Shown piece after piece: positions 14,887 through 23,394 of a DNA stretch of 34,185 nt. The first letter of the stretch is position 1. Every line of letters begins with the position of its first letter. Made by a program: the position numbers and the translations under genes. A model generated the notes under the pieces. The model did not search any database. It was not told the origin of the DNA and saw only the letters and a list, made by a program, of their open reading frames with translations. Origin of the DNA: Cytophagaceae bacterium (GTDB taxonomy: Bacteria; Bacteroidota; Bacteroidia; Cytophagales; Spirosomataceae); NCBI GenBank assembly GCA_026785975.1, contig JAJAZB010000216.1:1-34185 (forward strand), in the 5' to 3' direction.

Positions 14887-17800
14887 GTGCGCTTTCTGAA
14901 GAAGCATAGTTTGTTGATAGTGAGTCTGTTACTGCTTGGGTTAGGTTGGTTGATGTACCTAACCATTGAGCGAGGCCCGGTATCAGCCACCGAAACGCAG
15001 TACCTAACTTCGGTACAACAACACGCGCGCGACCAACTCAGCCGCTCGGAGGCCGACTTGCTGAAGGTGCAGGCCAATTTTTCCATCACGGCGGATTCAC
15101 GATTTATTTACAGTCCCACCCAAACTGAACACCCATTTTTTATTTTTCGCAACGGGAAGATTTTCTACTGGTCCGATCATCTGTTTGTGCCCGAGTACCG
15201 GCAGGTGCGGGGGAATTACCGGGTACGGGCCGTTGACTGGGAAGGCAATCGTTTTTTGGTCAACCGGGTGTTGGTTCGGCAGAAACCCGAGGTCGTGGAG
15301 CTTTTTTCACTGATTCCCATTTATCACAACTACCGGGTTGACAATCAGAACTTAACGCCGGGATACAATACCGAAATTTTTCCGATCGATCCCCAGTCGC
15401 TATCCCTGACCCCCGCCGATCAGCCTCACAACCTGTATTCGGCCCGGAATGAGTTTTTGTTTTCACTGAATCCCCCCCGTCAGGAATCGCTGCACAATCA
15501 ATCGGTGCCCAATGGAATTTTATGGGTTGGCGTGTTGGCGGTGGTATTAATGGGTGCCTACGTATTGCGTTGGGTGCCGGTGTTGGGTCAGAAACGGCAC
15601 TACGAAGTGGGGTTTGGCCTGCTGGCGGCCTATCTGTTGTTGGTCAGAGCGGTGATGTTGTTTTACGGCATTCCGTTCACGTTCGGCGAGAACGAATTAT
15701 TCAATCCTGCTTTCTACGCTTCGTCGGTGTTGTCGCCTTCCCTGGGTGATTTGCTGCTCAATGCGCTGGTGGTCACGTTGTTGCTGCTGTACATTGCCAA
15801 TTACTACTTCCGTTCCCGCGTTTACCGCCGACTGGTCAATCAACCCCGCTGGGTCCGAATCGTTCTGGTGACGATCCTAACCGCACTCAGCTACCTGGTT
15901 TACGAATGGGTTTACCAGGTTCTGAACAACCTGTACATCAATTCCAGCTACGCGTTAGACCTGAAACTTAGCCTATATTTCTACAGCGAAACCCTCAAAA
16001 TAGCCTGCCTGGGGGTATTTATCCTGGTTTCGATTGCGTACTTTCTGGCGCTGCATCTGCTGGCGAGTGTTTTTATACGCCTGAGGACCGGGTGGCTTTG
16101 GGGCTTGCTCAGTGTGATTATGGGCACGGGGTTGGGCGCATTGTTCATTTATCTGCTCGGGCATACCTCACCCAACTGGCCGCTTTTTGCGCTCAACGGG
16201 GGATATTTCGTGTTGTTGTGCCTGACGTGGCTACCCCGTTCGCTGTACTCGTTCCGGTACCAAACGTCGATTTATTTCTTCACCGGGGCCATCGTTGCCG
16301 CGCTCATCGGGGCCAATGTGGTGCATATTCAGGAACTCGGTAAAGATTTGCAGAACAAGCAGATTTATGGCGAAGAATACCTGGCCGAAAACGACAAATA
16401 CGGTGAATTTCTGATCAATCAGATGAACCAGGAAATTCGGCAGGATACCGCCATCCGCCAGATGCTCCGGGATTCGACGCTCTCGCGCGAACGCGTGCAG
16501 CAGCGCGTCAAGCAGGCCCACCTTAAGAATTACTTCGACAATTACGACGTCGAGGTGTCCGTTTTCAATGCCGCCGGAAGCCCCCTCGACAATAGCCCCA
16601 ATGCCCGGCCAATGGCCGATTTTGTGCGGCGCTACCAGCAGTCCCGCTACCGCACCCAGTACCCGAGTCTGTATTTCGTCAACGAGCCGGGCCAAAACTT
16701 CATTAAGGAATACGTGGATTTCGTGATCATTGATTCTACGGGAATACTACGAAATCCGGCGCGAGCCGTAGGAACGTTGCCGGGCCAGGCCCCGGCAACG
16801 TTGGGTGCCATCGTACTCGATTTGAAACTGCGCGATGCCATGCCCAAGCGGGTGTACTCGGAGTTGCCGGTCGATGTCCGGCAGCAGCAGATTCCCGAAG
16901 TTGCCAACGAATATAGCCACGCCATTTACGATGTCCGGGGGCGGCTGTTGTCGAGTGTCGGGGCCTTTAATTACAGGAAAAAATTACCAGCGCAGGTATT
17001 GAATGGAAAGATACTTTTTGAAGAGGGCGTTGAATTGCAGGATTTCCGGCATTTAGGCATTACGGGTGAAAACGGTCGCCGAATCGTTGTGTCATCCGAG
17101 GTCCGGTTTCTGGTGAGTATGCACGCCAGTTTTTCTTTTCTGTTTTTGATTCTGGTCGTATTCATCATTGGGTTGATTATTGGCTACGCGGTCCGGTACG
17201 GCTTTTCAACGAAGCGAATCAATTTTGCCACCAAAATTCAAATTTACCTTCACATTGCTTTTTTACTGCCCCTGCTGCTGGTGGTGGGTATTGCCATGAG
17301 TATCATTGGCGATACATTGCTCAAAAATCAGGAGAAATCGTACCTCGATCAAACCCGTAACGTGAGTACGGTTTTTGCGGGCCAACTCGACGCGTACGGC
17401 AAGGGAACAATCAGCCGGGGCTACCTGGAGCAGGAAGTGAAAAAACTGGGAACCGATGCAGGCCGAGACGTAAGCCTGTTTGACGCTACCGGACGACTGA
17501 TGATTCCGAGTCAACCCGAAATTTATGAAAAAGGATTACTGTCGCGCTATATCAACCCCGAAGCGTACGCCCACATTATCGAAGATCGCGAGCACGAAAT
17601 ACTGCTCTCCGAGGCCCTGGGGAGCCTGAATTACAAAACGGCCTACATGGGTTTGAATGCCCCGGAGGGCAGTTTGCTCGGGGTAGTGAGCGTGCCGTTT
17701 TATGAATCGGCCGGGACTTATGAAAAGCAGATTCTCGACGTTGTTGGGTCCATTCTCAACACGTTTACGTCGGTGTTTCTGGTCTTGCTGGCCTTGTCGT

Positions 17801-18681
17801 ACCTTGCTTCGCGGGCATTGACCGTACCCCTGCGGCTGATTACGCAGAAAATCCGCCGCACCAACCTCGACAAGCTCAATGAGCCGCTCAAGTGGAAATC
17901 GGATGATGAAATCGGGTTGCTCATTGGCGAGTACAACAAAATGCTCGTTAAACTCGAAGACAACAAGCAGGCCCTTTCGCAGAGTGAAAAACAGTCGGCC
18001 TGGCGCGAAATGGCCAAGCAGGTAGCGCACGAAATCAAGAATCCGCTGACGCCCATGAAACTGACGCTTCAGCAATTACAGCGCACACTGCCGACGGATC
18101 CCGCCACGAAACGGACGATCGACCGGGCCTTTAATTCGCTAATCGATCAGATTGACAACATCTCCGATATTGCCAACTCCTTCTCGGATTTTGCGAAAAT
18201 GCCGGTTCCCAAAAACGAACTCTTCGATTTGGTGCCGGTCGTGACCAAAACGGTCGACTTATACGTTGACGACCGGAGTATTTCCTTGCAGACGGACATC
18301 CGGCCCGGCCGGGCCTACGTACTTGGCGACCGGCAGTTGATGAGTCGCACGATTACCAATCTGATTATCAATGCGATTCAGGCCGTGCCCGTCACGCGCA
18401 AGCCAGAATTGAAAATCAAACTGTACAGCAGCGAAGATTTTGTCGTACTCGAAGTCATCGACAATGGATCGGGTATTCCCGAAGCCATCCGACAGAAGGT
18501 ATTCATGCCCAATTTCAGCACCAAAAACGGGGGGAATGGGGTTGGTCTGGCCGTAGCCAAACGGGGCATTGAACACGCAAGCGGAAGTATCTGGTTTGAA
18601 ACTGAAGAAGGTCAGGGCACAACGTTCTACGTCAGTTTACCACTGGCCGACGTGAAGCAGCCGAGGGAGGTAGTTATTTGA
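14887..18681 (+). CDS. Large multi-pass sensor histidine kinase
   Basis: Membrane histidine kinase of 1264 residues; the GTG start at 14887 gives a natural MRFLKKHSLLIVSLLLLGLG signal-anchor. Order: TM1 (8-27), periplasmic domain (28-210), a block of about seven or eight helices (213-480), a second soluble domain (490-745), TM helices near 747-770 and 785-807, a short sensor domain, TM about 952-975, HAMP (DDEIGLLIGEYNKMLVKL), and HisKA with H1048 (VAHEIKNPLTPMKL). The ATPase domain shows an N-box (N1162), G1 DNGSG (D1192) and G2 NGVGLAVAK. The H-box and HAMP arrangement recall NtrY-like kinases. No response regulator gene is adjacent, so the partner is unknown. The stop codon lies in the next palindrome. 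Confidence 0.9.
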   Translation: MRFLKKHSLLIVSLLLLGLGWLMYLTIERGPVSATETQYLTSVQQHARDQLSRSEADLLKVQANFSITADSRFIYSPTQTEHPFFIFRNGKIFYWSDHLFVPEYRQVRGNYRVRAVDWEGNRFLVNRVLVRQKPEVVELFSLIPIYHNYRVDNQNLTPGYNTEIFPIDPQSLSLTPADQPHNLYSARNEFLFSLNPPRQESLHNQSVPNGILWVGVLAVVLMGAYVLRWVPVLGQKRHYEVGFGLLAAYLLLVRAVMLFYGIPFTFGENELFNPAFYASSVLSPSLGDLLLNALVVTLLLLYIANYYFRSRVYRRLVNQPRWVRIVLVTILTALSYLVYEWVYQVLNNLYINSSYALDLKLSLYFYSETLKIACLGVFILVSIAYFLALHLLASVFIRLRTGWLWGLLSVIMGTGLGALFIYLLGHTSPNWPLFALNGGYFVLLCLTWLPRSLYSFRYQTSIYFFTGAIVAALIGANVVHIQELGKDLQNKQIYGEEYLAENDKYGEFLINQMNQEIRQDTAIRQMLRDSTLSRERVQQRVKQAHLKNYFDNYDVEVSVFNAAGSPLDNSPNARPMADFVRRYQQSRYRTQYPSLYFVNEPGQNFIKEYVDFVIIDSTGILRNPARAVGTLPGQAPATLGAIVLDLKLRDAMPKRVYSELPVDVRQQQIPEVANEYSHAIYDVRGRLLSSVGAFNYRKKLPAQVLNGKILFEEGVELQDFRHLGITGENGRRIVVSSEVRFLVSMHASFSFLFLILVVFIIGLIIGYAVRYGFSTKRINFATKIQIYLHIAFLLPLLLVVGIAMSIIGDTLLKNQEKSYLDQTRNVSTVFAGQLDAYGKGTISRGYLEQEVKKLGTDAGRDVSLFDATGRLMIPSQPEIYEKGLLSRYINPEAYAHIIEDREHEILLSEALGSLNYKTAYMGLNAPEGSLLGVVSVPFYESAGTYEKQILDVVGSILNTFTSVFLVLLALSYLASRALTVPLRLITQKIRRTNLDKLNEPLKWKSDDEIGLLIGEYNKMLVKLEDNKQALSQSEKQSAWREMAKQVAHEIKNPLTPMKLTLQQLQRTLPTDPATKRTIDRAFNSLIDQIDNISDIANSFSDFAKMPVPKNELFDLVPVVTKTVDLYVDDRSISLQTDIRPGRAYVLGDRQLMSRTITNLIINAIQAVPVTRKPELKIKLYSSEDFVVLEVIDNGSGIPEAIRQKVFMPNFSTKNGGNGVGLAVAKRGIEHASGSIWFETEEGQGTTFYVSLPLADVKQPREVVI

Positions 18682-18740
18682 AAATGTGCTAATTTGAGAA
18701 TGTGCAAAATTCAGGCAATTTTCAAATTAGCACATTTTCA
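18679..18740 (+). repeat. 19-bp perfect inverted repeat at the kinase stop codon
   Basis: TGAAAATGTGCTAATTTGA (18679-18697) is exactly complementary to 18722-18740. The kinase TGA is its first triplet. A second pair, TTTGAGAAT (18693-18701) and ATTCTCAAA (18743-18751), interlocks with it. It fills the convergent gap to the HNH gene and could serve as a bidirectional terminator. Confidence 0.85.
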
Positions 18741-18754
18741 AATTCTCAAATTAA

Positions 18755-19321
18755 TCATTCTTCCAACTTCACGTACCCCCAATTTTCGCCGGAGCGGATG
18801 CGGTTGAGTTGGGTATGCGTGATACCAAACTGCTTAGCGATCATTTTGAGGCGGCTTTTATCTTTTTTAAGCAGCTTTTTAATCATGATTACCTTGCTCT
18901 CCGTCAACTTATAATTCTTGGTGCGCCGAGGCATGGGTTTTTCCTTCAATGCCGGGTTCTCGCGGTTGTGCTCGTGCATTTGCTCACGCGTGGCCCACTT
19001 CAGATTTTCGTAGTGATTGTTAATCTTCTCGAAGTCAAGGTGGATCACAAACTTGTGTTCCGGGCTAGGTTTTTCCAGAAAAAAATCAGCTACCAATTTA
19101 TGCACGTACCGATTGGCACTTTTGTTGCCCGGCAACCGGATATTCAGCGACTTATACCCCTGAATGACGGAACCTTTAATGAAATCACCCTCCGGATTTG
19201 ATTGAAAGCTACGCAAGCGCCCGTAACTGGACACCTCGTAGTGGGGCGGGTTTTCGACCCCCTCAAACCGAATCAATTCCCAGCGTTCATTCCAGAAACT
19301 GTTATTTCTCTTTTCAATCAT
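18755..19321 (-). CDS. NUMOD4/HNH endonuclease-like protein
   Basis: A 188-residue protein with homing-endonuclease architecture. The N-terminal NUMOD4-like segment is NERWELIRFEG...HYEVSSYGRLRSF. The HNH core is H75 (RYVHKLVADFF), H94/D96 (VIHLDFEKINNHYENLKWAT) and N101/N102/N106. A C-terminal helix-turn-helix (about 138-183, ending QLNRIRSGENWGYV) probably binds DNA. The catalytic histidines are present, so it may be active. It is free-standing, not inside an intron or intein visible here. Unusually for this window, the start is preceded by a good Shine-Dalgarno GGAGG, complement of 19328-19332. Confidence 0.83.
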   Translation of the reverse strand: MIEKRNNSFWNERWELIRFEGVENPPHYEVSSYGRLRSFQSNPEGDFIKGSVIQGYKSLNIRLPGNKSANRYVHKLVADFFLEKPSPEHKFVIHLDFEKINNHYENLKWATREQMHEHNRENPALKEKPMPRRTKNYKLTESKVIMIKKLLKKDKSRLKMIAKQFGITHTQLNRIRSGENWGYVKLEE

Positions 19322-19464
19322 GGCGTACCTCCATTGTTTGACCTGACCATTTTAGGGGCTAAACGTTTTACAGTAATAAATGTTCAGAAAAGGTCAGTAT
19401 GATGTAAATTTCCTGTACGAAATCAAGGATATGCCGCTTTTTATTGCACCTAACAGAAAAAGCC

Positions 19465-19824
19465 ATGAAAAAAACGCTGATTATCGGAGCATCAGAAAAC
19501 CCGGATCGTTATGCCAATAAAGCCGCGCACCGGCTACTGTTTCACGGCCATCCGATTGAACTACTGGGCCTGCGGGCGGGCAAGATTGCCGACCGGCCCA
19601 TTCAGACTGGTCAGCCTACCCTCGACGGGATCGACACGGTGACCATGTACGTTGGGCCGCCCCGCCAGCCTGTACTCTACGAGTACGTGTTGAGCCTGAA
19701 ACCAAAGCGAATCATTTTTAATCCCGGTGCCGAAAACCCGGAGTTTCAGCAACTGGCCGAGCAGCAGGGTATCAAAATTCTCGAAGCCTGTACGTTGGTA
19801 CTTCTGGCGACGGAACAATTTTAA
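19465..19824 (+). CDS. CoA-binding domain protein (YccU-like Rossmann)
   Basis: Small Rossmann-fold protein of the CoA_binding_2 family, 119 residues. MKKTLIIGASENPDRYANKAAHRLL is the nucleotide-binding start, with a GASxxPxRYA pattern. FNPGAENPEFQQLAEQQGIKILEACTLVLL is the typical C-terminal half with the conserved cysteine. It binds CoA or a related nucleotide; its precise role in bacteria is not established. The ATG at 19465 is preferred over a TTG at 19444. TAAATTTC (19405-19412) is a possible -7 element. The stop is followed immediately by a palindrome. Confidence 0.88.
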   Translation: MKKTLIIGASENPDRYANKAAHRLLFHGHPIELLGLRAGKIADRPIQTGQPTLDGIDTVTMYVGPPRQPVLYEYVLSLKPKRIIFNPGAENPEFQQLAEQQGIKILEACTLVLLATEQF

Positions 19825-19900
19825 ATTAGTGCTTAGTGCGCTGTGCTTGGTGCAGTGTTGTTCTGAACAAAGCACAGCGCACTGAGCACAATGCACTAAA
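19825..19900 (+). repeat. Word-built palindrome filling the gap between two convergent stop codons
   Basis: The 76-bp gap between the TAA of the CoA-binding gene and the TAG of fabH is entirely an inverted repeat. TTAGTGC plus AGTGCGCTGTGCTT on the left (19826-19848) is mirrored on the right (19870-19899), with an 8-nt length difference between arms. The arms repeat the words AGTGC and TGTGC. It may act as a bidirectional terminator, but no T-tract is present. Confidence 0.8.
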
Positions 19901-20902
19901 CTACCACCGGATGAGCGCTGAGGCCCAAGTAAATCCACTGCCGAAGGCGGCCAGACAAATCAAATCGCCGGGTTGGACGCGGCCCGCCTCCCAGGCTTCG
20001 GTCAGGGCGATGGGGATCGAGGCGGCGGTGGTGTTGCCGTAGTGCTGGATGTTGTTGACAACTTTATCTTCCGACAAACCCATTTTCTGCCGGACGTACT
20101 CCGAGATACGCAGATTAGCCTGGTGCGGCACGAGCAAACTGATGTCGCTGGTGGTGTACCCGTTGGCGTCGAGGGCTTCCTGAATGACCTCCGGGAAACG
20201 CTGAATCGCGTGTTTGAACACCGCGCTGCCGTTCATTTTAACTTCCATGTCGCCATTTTCGAGCATATCCGGCGCAAACCAGCGATCGGGTCGGCTGCCA
20301 CCGGGGCCTTTTACGTACAAGTCCTCGGCGTAGCGTCCGTCGGCGTGGAGATGGGTTGAGAGAATCCGATGGTCTTCAGAATCAGTGGCTTGTAAAACGA
20401 CTGCCCCGGCTCCGTCGCCGAAAATGACGGCTACGTTACGGCCCTCGGTGCTTTTGTCGAGGAAGGTCGACTGAATTTCGGCCCCCACCACGAGTATATT
20501 TTTGTACATCCCCGAACGCACAAACTGATCGCCAACCGAGAGCGCGTAAATGAAGCCCGAACACTGATTTTTGACATCGAGCGCCCCGATCGTTTCCAGG
20601 CCCAATTCCCGCTGGAGCAACACGCCGTCGCCCGGAAAATAGTAGTCGGAGGTGATGGTGGCCAGGATGATGAAGTCAATGTCGCCGGGTTGCAAACCGG
20701 CCCGCTCGATGGCCTGGCGCGAGGCATGGGCGGCCATGCTGGCGATGGAGTCGGTGCCATACGTGAAAAACCGTCGTTCACGGATGCCCGTCCGTTCCTG
20801 AATCCAGGCGTCGGAGGTATCCATTATTTTTTCTAAATCCTGGTTGGTAACAACCGTTTCGGGTACGTAATAACCCAGCCCGGCGATTTTGGAGTACGGC
20901 AT
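19901..20902 (-). CDS. fabH: 3-Oxoacyl-ACP synthase III (FabH)
   Basis: Condenses acetyl-CoA or branched acyl-CoA with malonyl-ACP to start fatty acid synthesis. It has 333 residues from the ATG at 20902; a TTG four codons upstream is also possible. The catalytic triad is visible: C114 in DVKNQCSGF, the histidine in LVPHQANLRI and the asparagine in HYGNTTAASIP. The N-terminus (KIAGLGYYVPETVVTNQDLEK) and the ACP-docking-side RTGIRERR are standard. It lies downstream of purS on the same strand, beyond a 33-bp palindrome. The stop abuts another palindrome. Confidence 0.95.
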   Translation of the reverse strand: MPYSKIAGLGYYVPETVVTNQDLEKIMDTSDAWIQERTGIRERRFFTYGTDSIASMAAHASRQAIERAGLQPGDIDFIILATITSDYYFPGDGVLLQRELGLETIGALDVKNQCSGFIYALSVGDQFVRSGMYKNILVVGAEIQSTFLDKSTEGRNVAVIFGDGAGAVVLQATDSEDHRILSTHLHADGRYAEDLYVKGPGGSRPDRWFAPDMLENGDMEVKMNGSAVFKHAIQRFPEVIQEALDANGYTTSDISLLVPHQANLRISEYVRQKMGLSEDKVVNNIQHYGNTTAASIPIALTEAWEAGRVQPGDLICLAAFGSGFTWASALIRW

Positions 20903-20917
20903 TTGAGATGACAATTT

Positions 20918-20995
20918 CAGTGAAAAGTTAAAAGTTAAGAATGAAAAGTTAAGAATTCATCCAACTTTTCATTTTTAACTTTTAACTTTTCACTG
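20918..20995 (+). repeat. 33-bp inverted repeat between purS and fabH
   Basis: Arms 20918-20950 and 20963-20995 match in 32 of 33 positions around a 12-nt loop. Each arm is made of repeats of AAAAGTTAAAAGTT-type words. It overlaps the end of purS, whose TAA (20982-20984) and last residues lie in the right arm, and it sits 15 bp upstream of the fabH start. Confidence 0.9.
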
Positions 20996-21260
20996 TTAAC
21001 TCTTCACTTTCAATTGGTACTACGCTAAATGAAAATTCTTCCATAATCAGGTTGGCCAGGAGTTTTTCGCAAGCGGTTCGCACCTGATTTTCCGCCGCCG
21101 TGCGGTCGGTAGCGTCTACTTCCAGCGTGATGTGCTTGCCAATGCGCACGTGGTCGATGGCATCCATGCCCAGGTTGTGCAGGCCCAGTTTGACGGCTTT
21201 GCCCTGCGGATCAAGGATTTCTTTCTGGGGCATGACGGTGATGTCGGCGAGAAATTTCAT
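20982..21260 (-). CDS. purS: Phosphoribosylformylglycinamidine synthase subunit PurS
   Basis: Small dimeric subunit of the FGAM synthase complex PurS-PurQ-PurL (purine biosynthesis step 4, cytoplasm). It has 92 residues beginning MKFLADITVMPQKEILDPQGKAV, the family signature. The LGLHNLGMDAIDHVRIGKHITLEV region and the closing CEKLLANLIMEEFSF are also typical. Its start follows the pssA stop with no gap (21260/21261), so they are translationally coupled. The final residues (LTVKS) and the stop are encoded inside the 33-bp palindrome, which suggests the native C-terminus was altered. Confidence 0.93.
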   Translation of the reverse strand: MKFLADITVMPQKEILDPQGKAVKLGLHNLGMDAIDHVRIGKHITLEVDATDRTAAENQVRTACEKLLANLIMEEFSFSVVPIESEELTVKS

Positions 21261-21977
21261 TCAGATAGATGGCTTCGCGGAATCGCGCTTTTTAAAAAAA
21301 TGAGTAAGAACGGAAAGACCGATGTACAGGCCCACGATGAGTGGAATGGCGGCAAAATTGAGCAAAACCAGCAACATCGCCGACAAACCCAGAAAACTAA
21401 ATTGAAGCCGGTTGCCTTGCCAGCCAAACGATTTGAATTTCAACGCAAACAAGGGGAGTTCGCTCACCATCAAATACGCCATGACGACGCTGTACCCGAG
21501 CAGCACCCAGAGATTGAGAATAAGATTTTGAAAACGGGGCTGGTACGTTAAAATCAAAGGCAACGAAGCGACCAATATGCCGTTGGCGGGCGTGGGAACG
21601 CCGATGAAGGAGTCGCTTTGCCGGGTGTCGATATTAAATTTGGCCAGGCGTAGCGCCGAACAAACCACCAGCGCGAAGGCCACATACGGAAGCAGCGGAT
21701 GCAGTGGTTGACTTTGCCGGATCAATTGAAAAATCAGCAGGGTTGGAAGCAAGCCGAACGTAACCACGTCGGCCAGGGAATCGAGTTCTTTCCCGATCAA
21801 CGATTGCACCCGCAGAGCGCGGGCGACAAAACCATCCAGAAAATCGAGAACCCCTGCCAGGCCAATGAGCCACCCCGCCGTGACCAGATCGCCCTCCATC
21901 GCCCGCACGACGCCAATGCCGCCGCAGAGCAGATTGGCGCAGGTCAGGGCATTGGGTAGGTGGCGAAGAAGTTTCAA
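21261..21977 (-). CDS. pssA: CDP-diacylglycerol--serine O-phosphatidyltransferase
   Basis: Membrane enzyme making phosphatidylserine from CDP-DAG and L-serine, the first step to phosphatidylethanolamine. It has 238 residues. The CDP-alcohol phosphotransferase signature D-x2-DG-x2-AR-x8-G-x3-D-x3-D is complete: DFLDGFVAR...GKELDSLAD (about 45-70). About six hydrophobic helices follow. No in-frame ATG fits: an in-frame TGA lies 24 bases upstream of a TTG at 21977, and that TTG start gives the expected MKLLRHLPNALTCANLLCG. It is joined to purS, and the MBL gene ends 21 bp upstream, so all three look like one operon. Confidence 0.93.
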   Translation of the reverse strand: MKLLRHLPNALTCANLLCGGIGVVRAMEGDLVTAGWLIGLAGVLDFLDGFVARALRVQSLIGKELDSLADVVTFGLLPTLLIFQLIRQSQPLHPLLPYVAFALVVCSALRLAKFNIDTRQSDSFIGVPTPANGILVASLPLILTYQPRFQNLILNLWVLLGYSVVMAYLMVSELPLFALKFKSFGWQGNRLQFSFLGLSAMLLVLLNFAAIPLIVGLYIGLSVLTHFFKKRDSAKPSI

Positions 21978-21998
21978 GTTTGGGGGTTTGAAGAAAGG

Positions 21999-22649
21999 TC
22001 AACGAAATCCCTGGAGCAAAAACGGGTTCGACCGGCGCTCCGTACCGATGGTCGTTTCAGGCCCGTGACCGGGGAAAATGCGCATGGCGTCGCCCAAGGG
22101 TAAAAGTTGGGTGTAAATGCTGTTCATCAAGGCTTCGTGGCTACAGCCCGGAAAGTCGGTTCGGCCAATGCTCCCCCGAAACAGCACGTCGCCGCTGAAG
22201 CAGAGGTTTTGATCGCGGTTGACAAACGCCACGTGTCCTGGCGCGTGCCCCGGCACCAGGAGCACTTCCAATTCAGATTCACCAAAATACACCCGCTCCC
22301 CCCCAACCAGGTAGGATTCGGGTAAAATTTCTTCATAATCCCTGATTCCATAATTCGGAGCCAGCATTTTGGCGGTCCGCAGTACCGGCAAATCAGCCTC
22401 GTGCAGGCGCAGCCCGACGTGGTACGTGCGTGAAACGAAGGCGTTGCCAAGCACATGATCGACGTGCGCGTGGGTGTTGAGCAACCCGATAATTTTCAAC
22501 TTCTGGGTTTCAATAAATTTCTTCAACGTGTCGCGCTCGCTCTGAGTGGCGCAACCGGGATCGATGATAACGGCCTCCAGGGTATCGTCCCAGAGGACGA
22601 ACGTGTTTTCGGCGAAAGCATTGAAAACAAAAGTCTGAAAGCGAATCAT
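21999..22649 (-). CDS. MBL-fold hydrolase, glyoxalase II-like
   Basis: A 216-residue metallo-beta-lactamase-fold hydrolase. The dinuclear metal site is complete: THAHVDHVLG (HxHxDH), the later PGHAPGH histidine, the bridging aspartate in FSGDVLFRGSIGRTDFPG, and the final histidine in FPGHGPET. The GRTDFPG loop and short C-terminus match the YcbL/glyoxalase-II-like group rather than full-length GloB. The substrate is likely a thioester such as S-lactoylglutathione or a bacillithiol-type conjugate; this is inferred. It is first in an apparent operon with pssA and purS. Confidence 0.9.
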   Translation of the reverse strand: MIRFQTFVFNAFAENTFVLWDDTLEAVIIDPGCATQSERDTLKKFIETQKLKIIGLLNTHAHVDHVLGNAFVSRTYHVGLRLHEADLPVLRTAKMLAPNYGIRDYEEILPESYLVGGERVYFGESELEVLLVPGHAPGHVAFVNRDQNLCFSGDVLFRGSIGRTDFPGCSHEALMNSIYTQLLPLGDAMRIFPGHGPETTIGTERRSNPFLLQGFR

Positions 22650-22693
22650 TTATCTGAACAGGTGTTGTAGACAGCGGCAAACTTACAACTGTT

Positions 22694-22718
22694 TTGTACA
22701 GCGGATTGCCTAATCCGC
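22694..22718 (+). repeat. REP-like hairpin, left of the RAYT gene
   Basis: TTGTACA followed by the hairpin GCGGATT-GCCT-AATCCGC. It is the inverted counterpart of the element at 23395-23419, differing at only two positions. These are the outermost stem pair, G-C here and A-T there, so pairing is preserved. The conserved TTGTACA could be the guide sequence recognised at the hairpin foot. Confidence 0.85.
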
Positions 22719-22732
22719 AATAAAAAGCTGCG

Positions 22733-23359
22733 TTAGTAATCAGGATTCAGGTACGTGTACGGCCATTTTGTCCAGTCATCCACCAAGCCTGCTTTGACTG
22801 GATTATTCAGAACATAGGCAATAATTCGCGCCAGTTCAGCCGCATTGCGTACAATATGGTCATAGCTTTCTTCTTGCCAGAACGCCCCGGTTTGACCCAG
22901 TGAAAGGTTAGCCTTTTTGGCCGTGAATTGCTTGAACGATTGCATGACTTTATGCAAAGGGATTTGTGGGGGAATTTTGCTGATGACCAGGTGAGCGTGA
23001 TTTGGCATAATCGTGTAAGCGATTAGTTCAAAAACCGTTGGGTGGCGGTGATGAAGCGCATCTACCACAAGCCGGGCGATTTCTGGTTGTGACAGCCAGC
23101 GCGGTCCGAAAGCGGCGGCATCGAGTACTTTGTCGAATTTGCCGAAATAGCGTCGGCGTTGCTCGTCGAGCAGATGGAGACGGGTTTCGTAATTAGGTTC
23201 CCTCCGATGAATGGTCAGCAATGCGGTCTCTTGGTCTGCTTTCAACTGCGCAATGGCCTCGCCTGTCAGACTGCCACTAAGCCGAACGTTGACGAGAAAT
23301 GTAGCGCCATCGTGCTGAAAATGAGGAAGATTGCGGCGGTAGTACGTTTTGTACGCCAT
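22733..23359 (-). CDS. REP-associated tyrosine transposase (RAYT, Y1 HUH family)
   Basis: A single-strand DNA transposase of the Y1_Tnp/IS200-like superfamily, 208 residues from the ATG at 23359 (a GTG at 23368 is also possible). The HUH motif is MPNHAHLVI (H121, H123). The conserved tail QTGAFWQEESYDHIVRN...YVLNNPVKAGLV is typical of the Bacteroidota RAYT group. The catalytic tyrosine is not assigned with certainty. Y166 in ESYDH is the best candidate, while QSFKQFTAKK has F145 where related proteins may carry Y. Two inverted REP hairpins flank it, the hallmark of this domesticated transposase class. It appears intact and sits inside an otherwise housekeeping minus-strand run. Confidence 0.88.
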   Translation of the reverse strand: MAYKTYYRRNLPHFQHDGATFLVNVRLSGSLTGEAIAQLKADQETALLTIHRREPNYETRLHLLDEQRRRYFGKFDKVLDAAAFGPRWLSQPEIARLVVDALHHRHPTVFELIAYTIMPNHAHLVISKIPPQIPLHKVMQSFKQFTAKKANLSLGQTGAFWQEESYDHIVRNAAELARIIAYVLNNPVKAGLVDDWTKWPYTYLNPDY

Positions 23360-23394
23360 AATTGACACTGATCTGCACGAAGATCGACTTTAGG

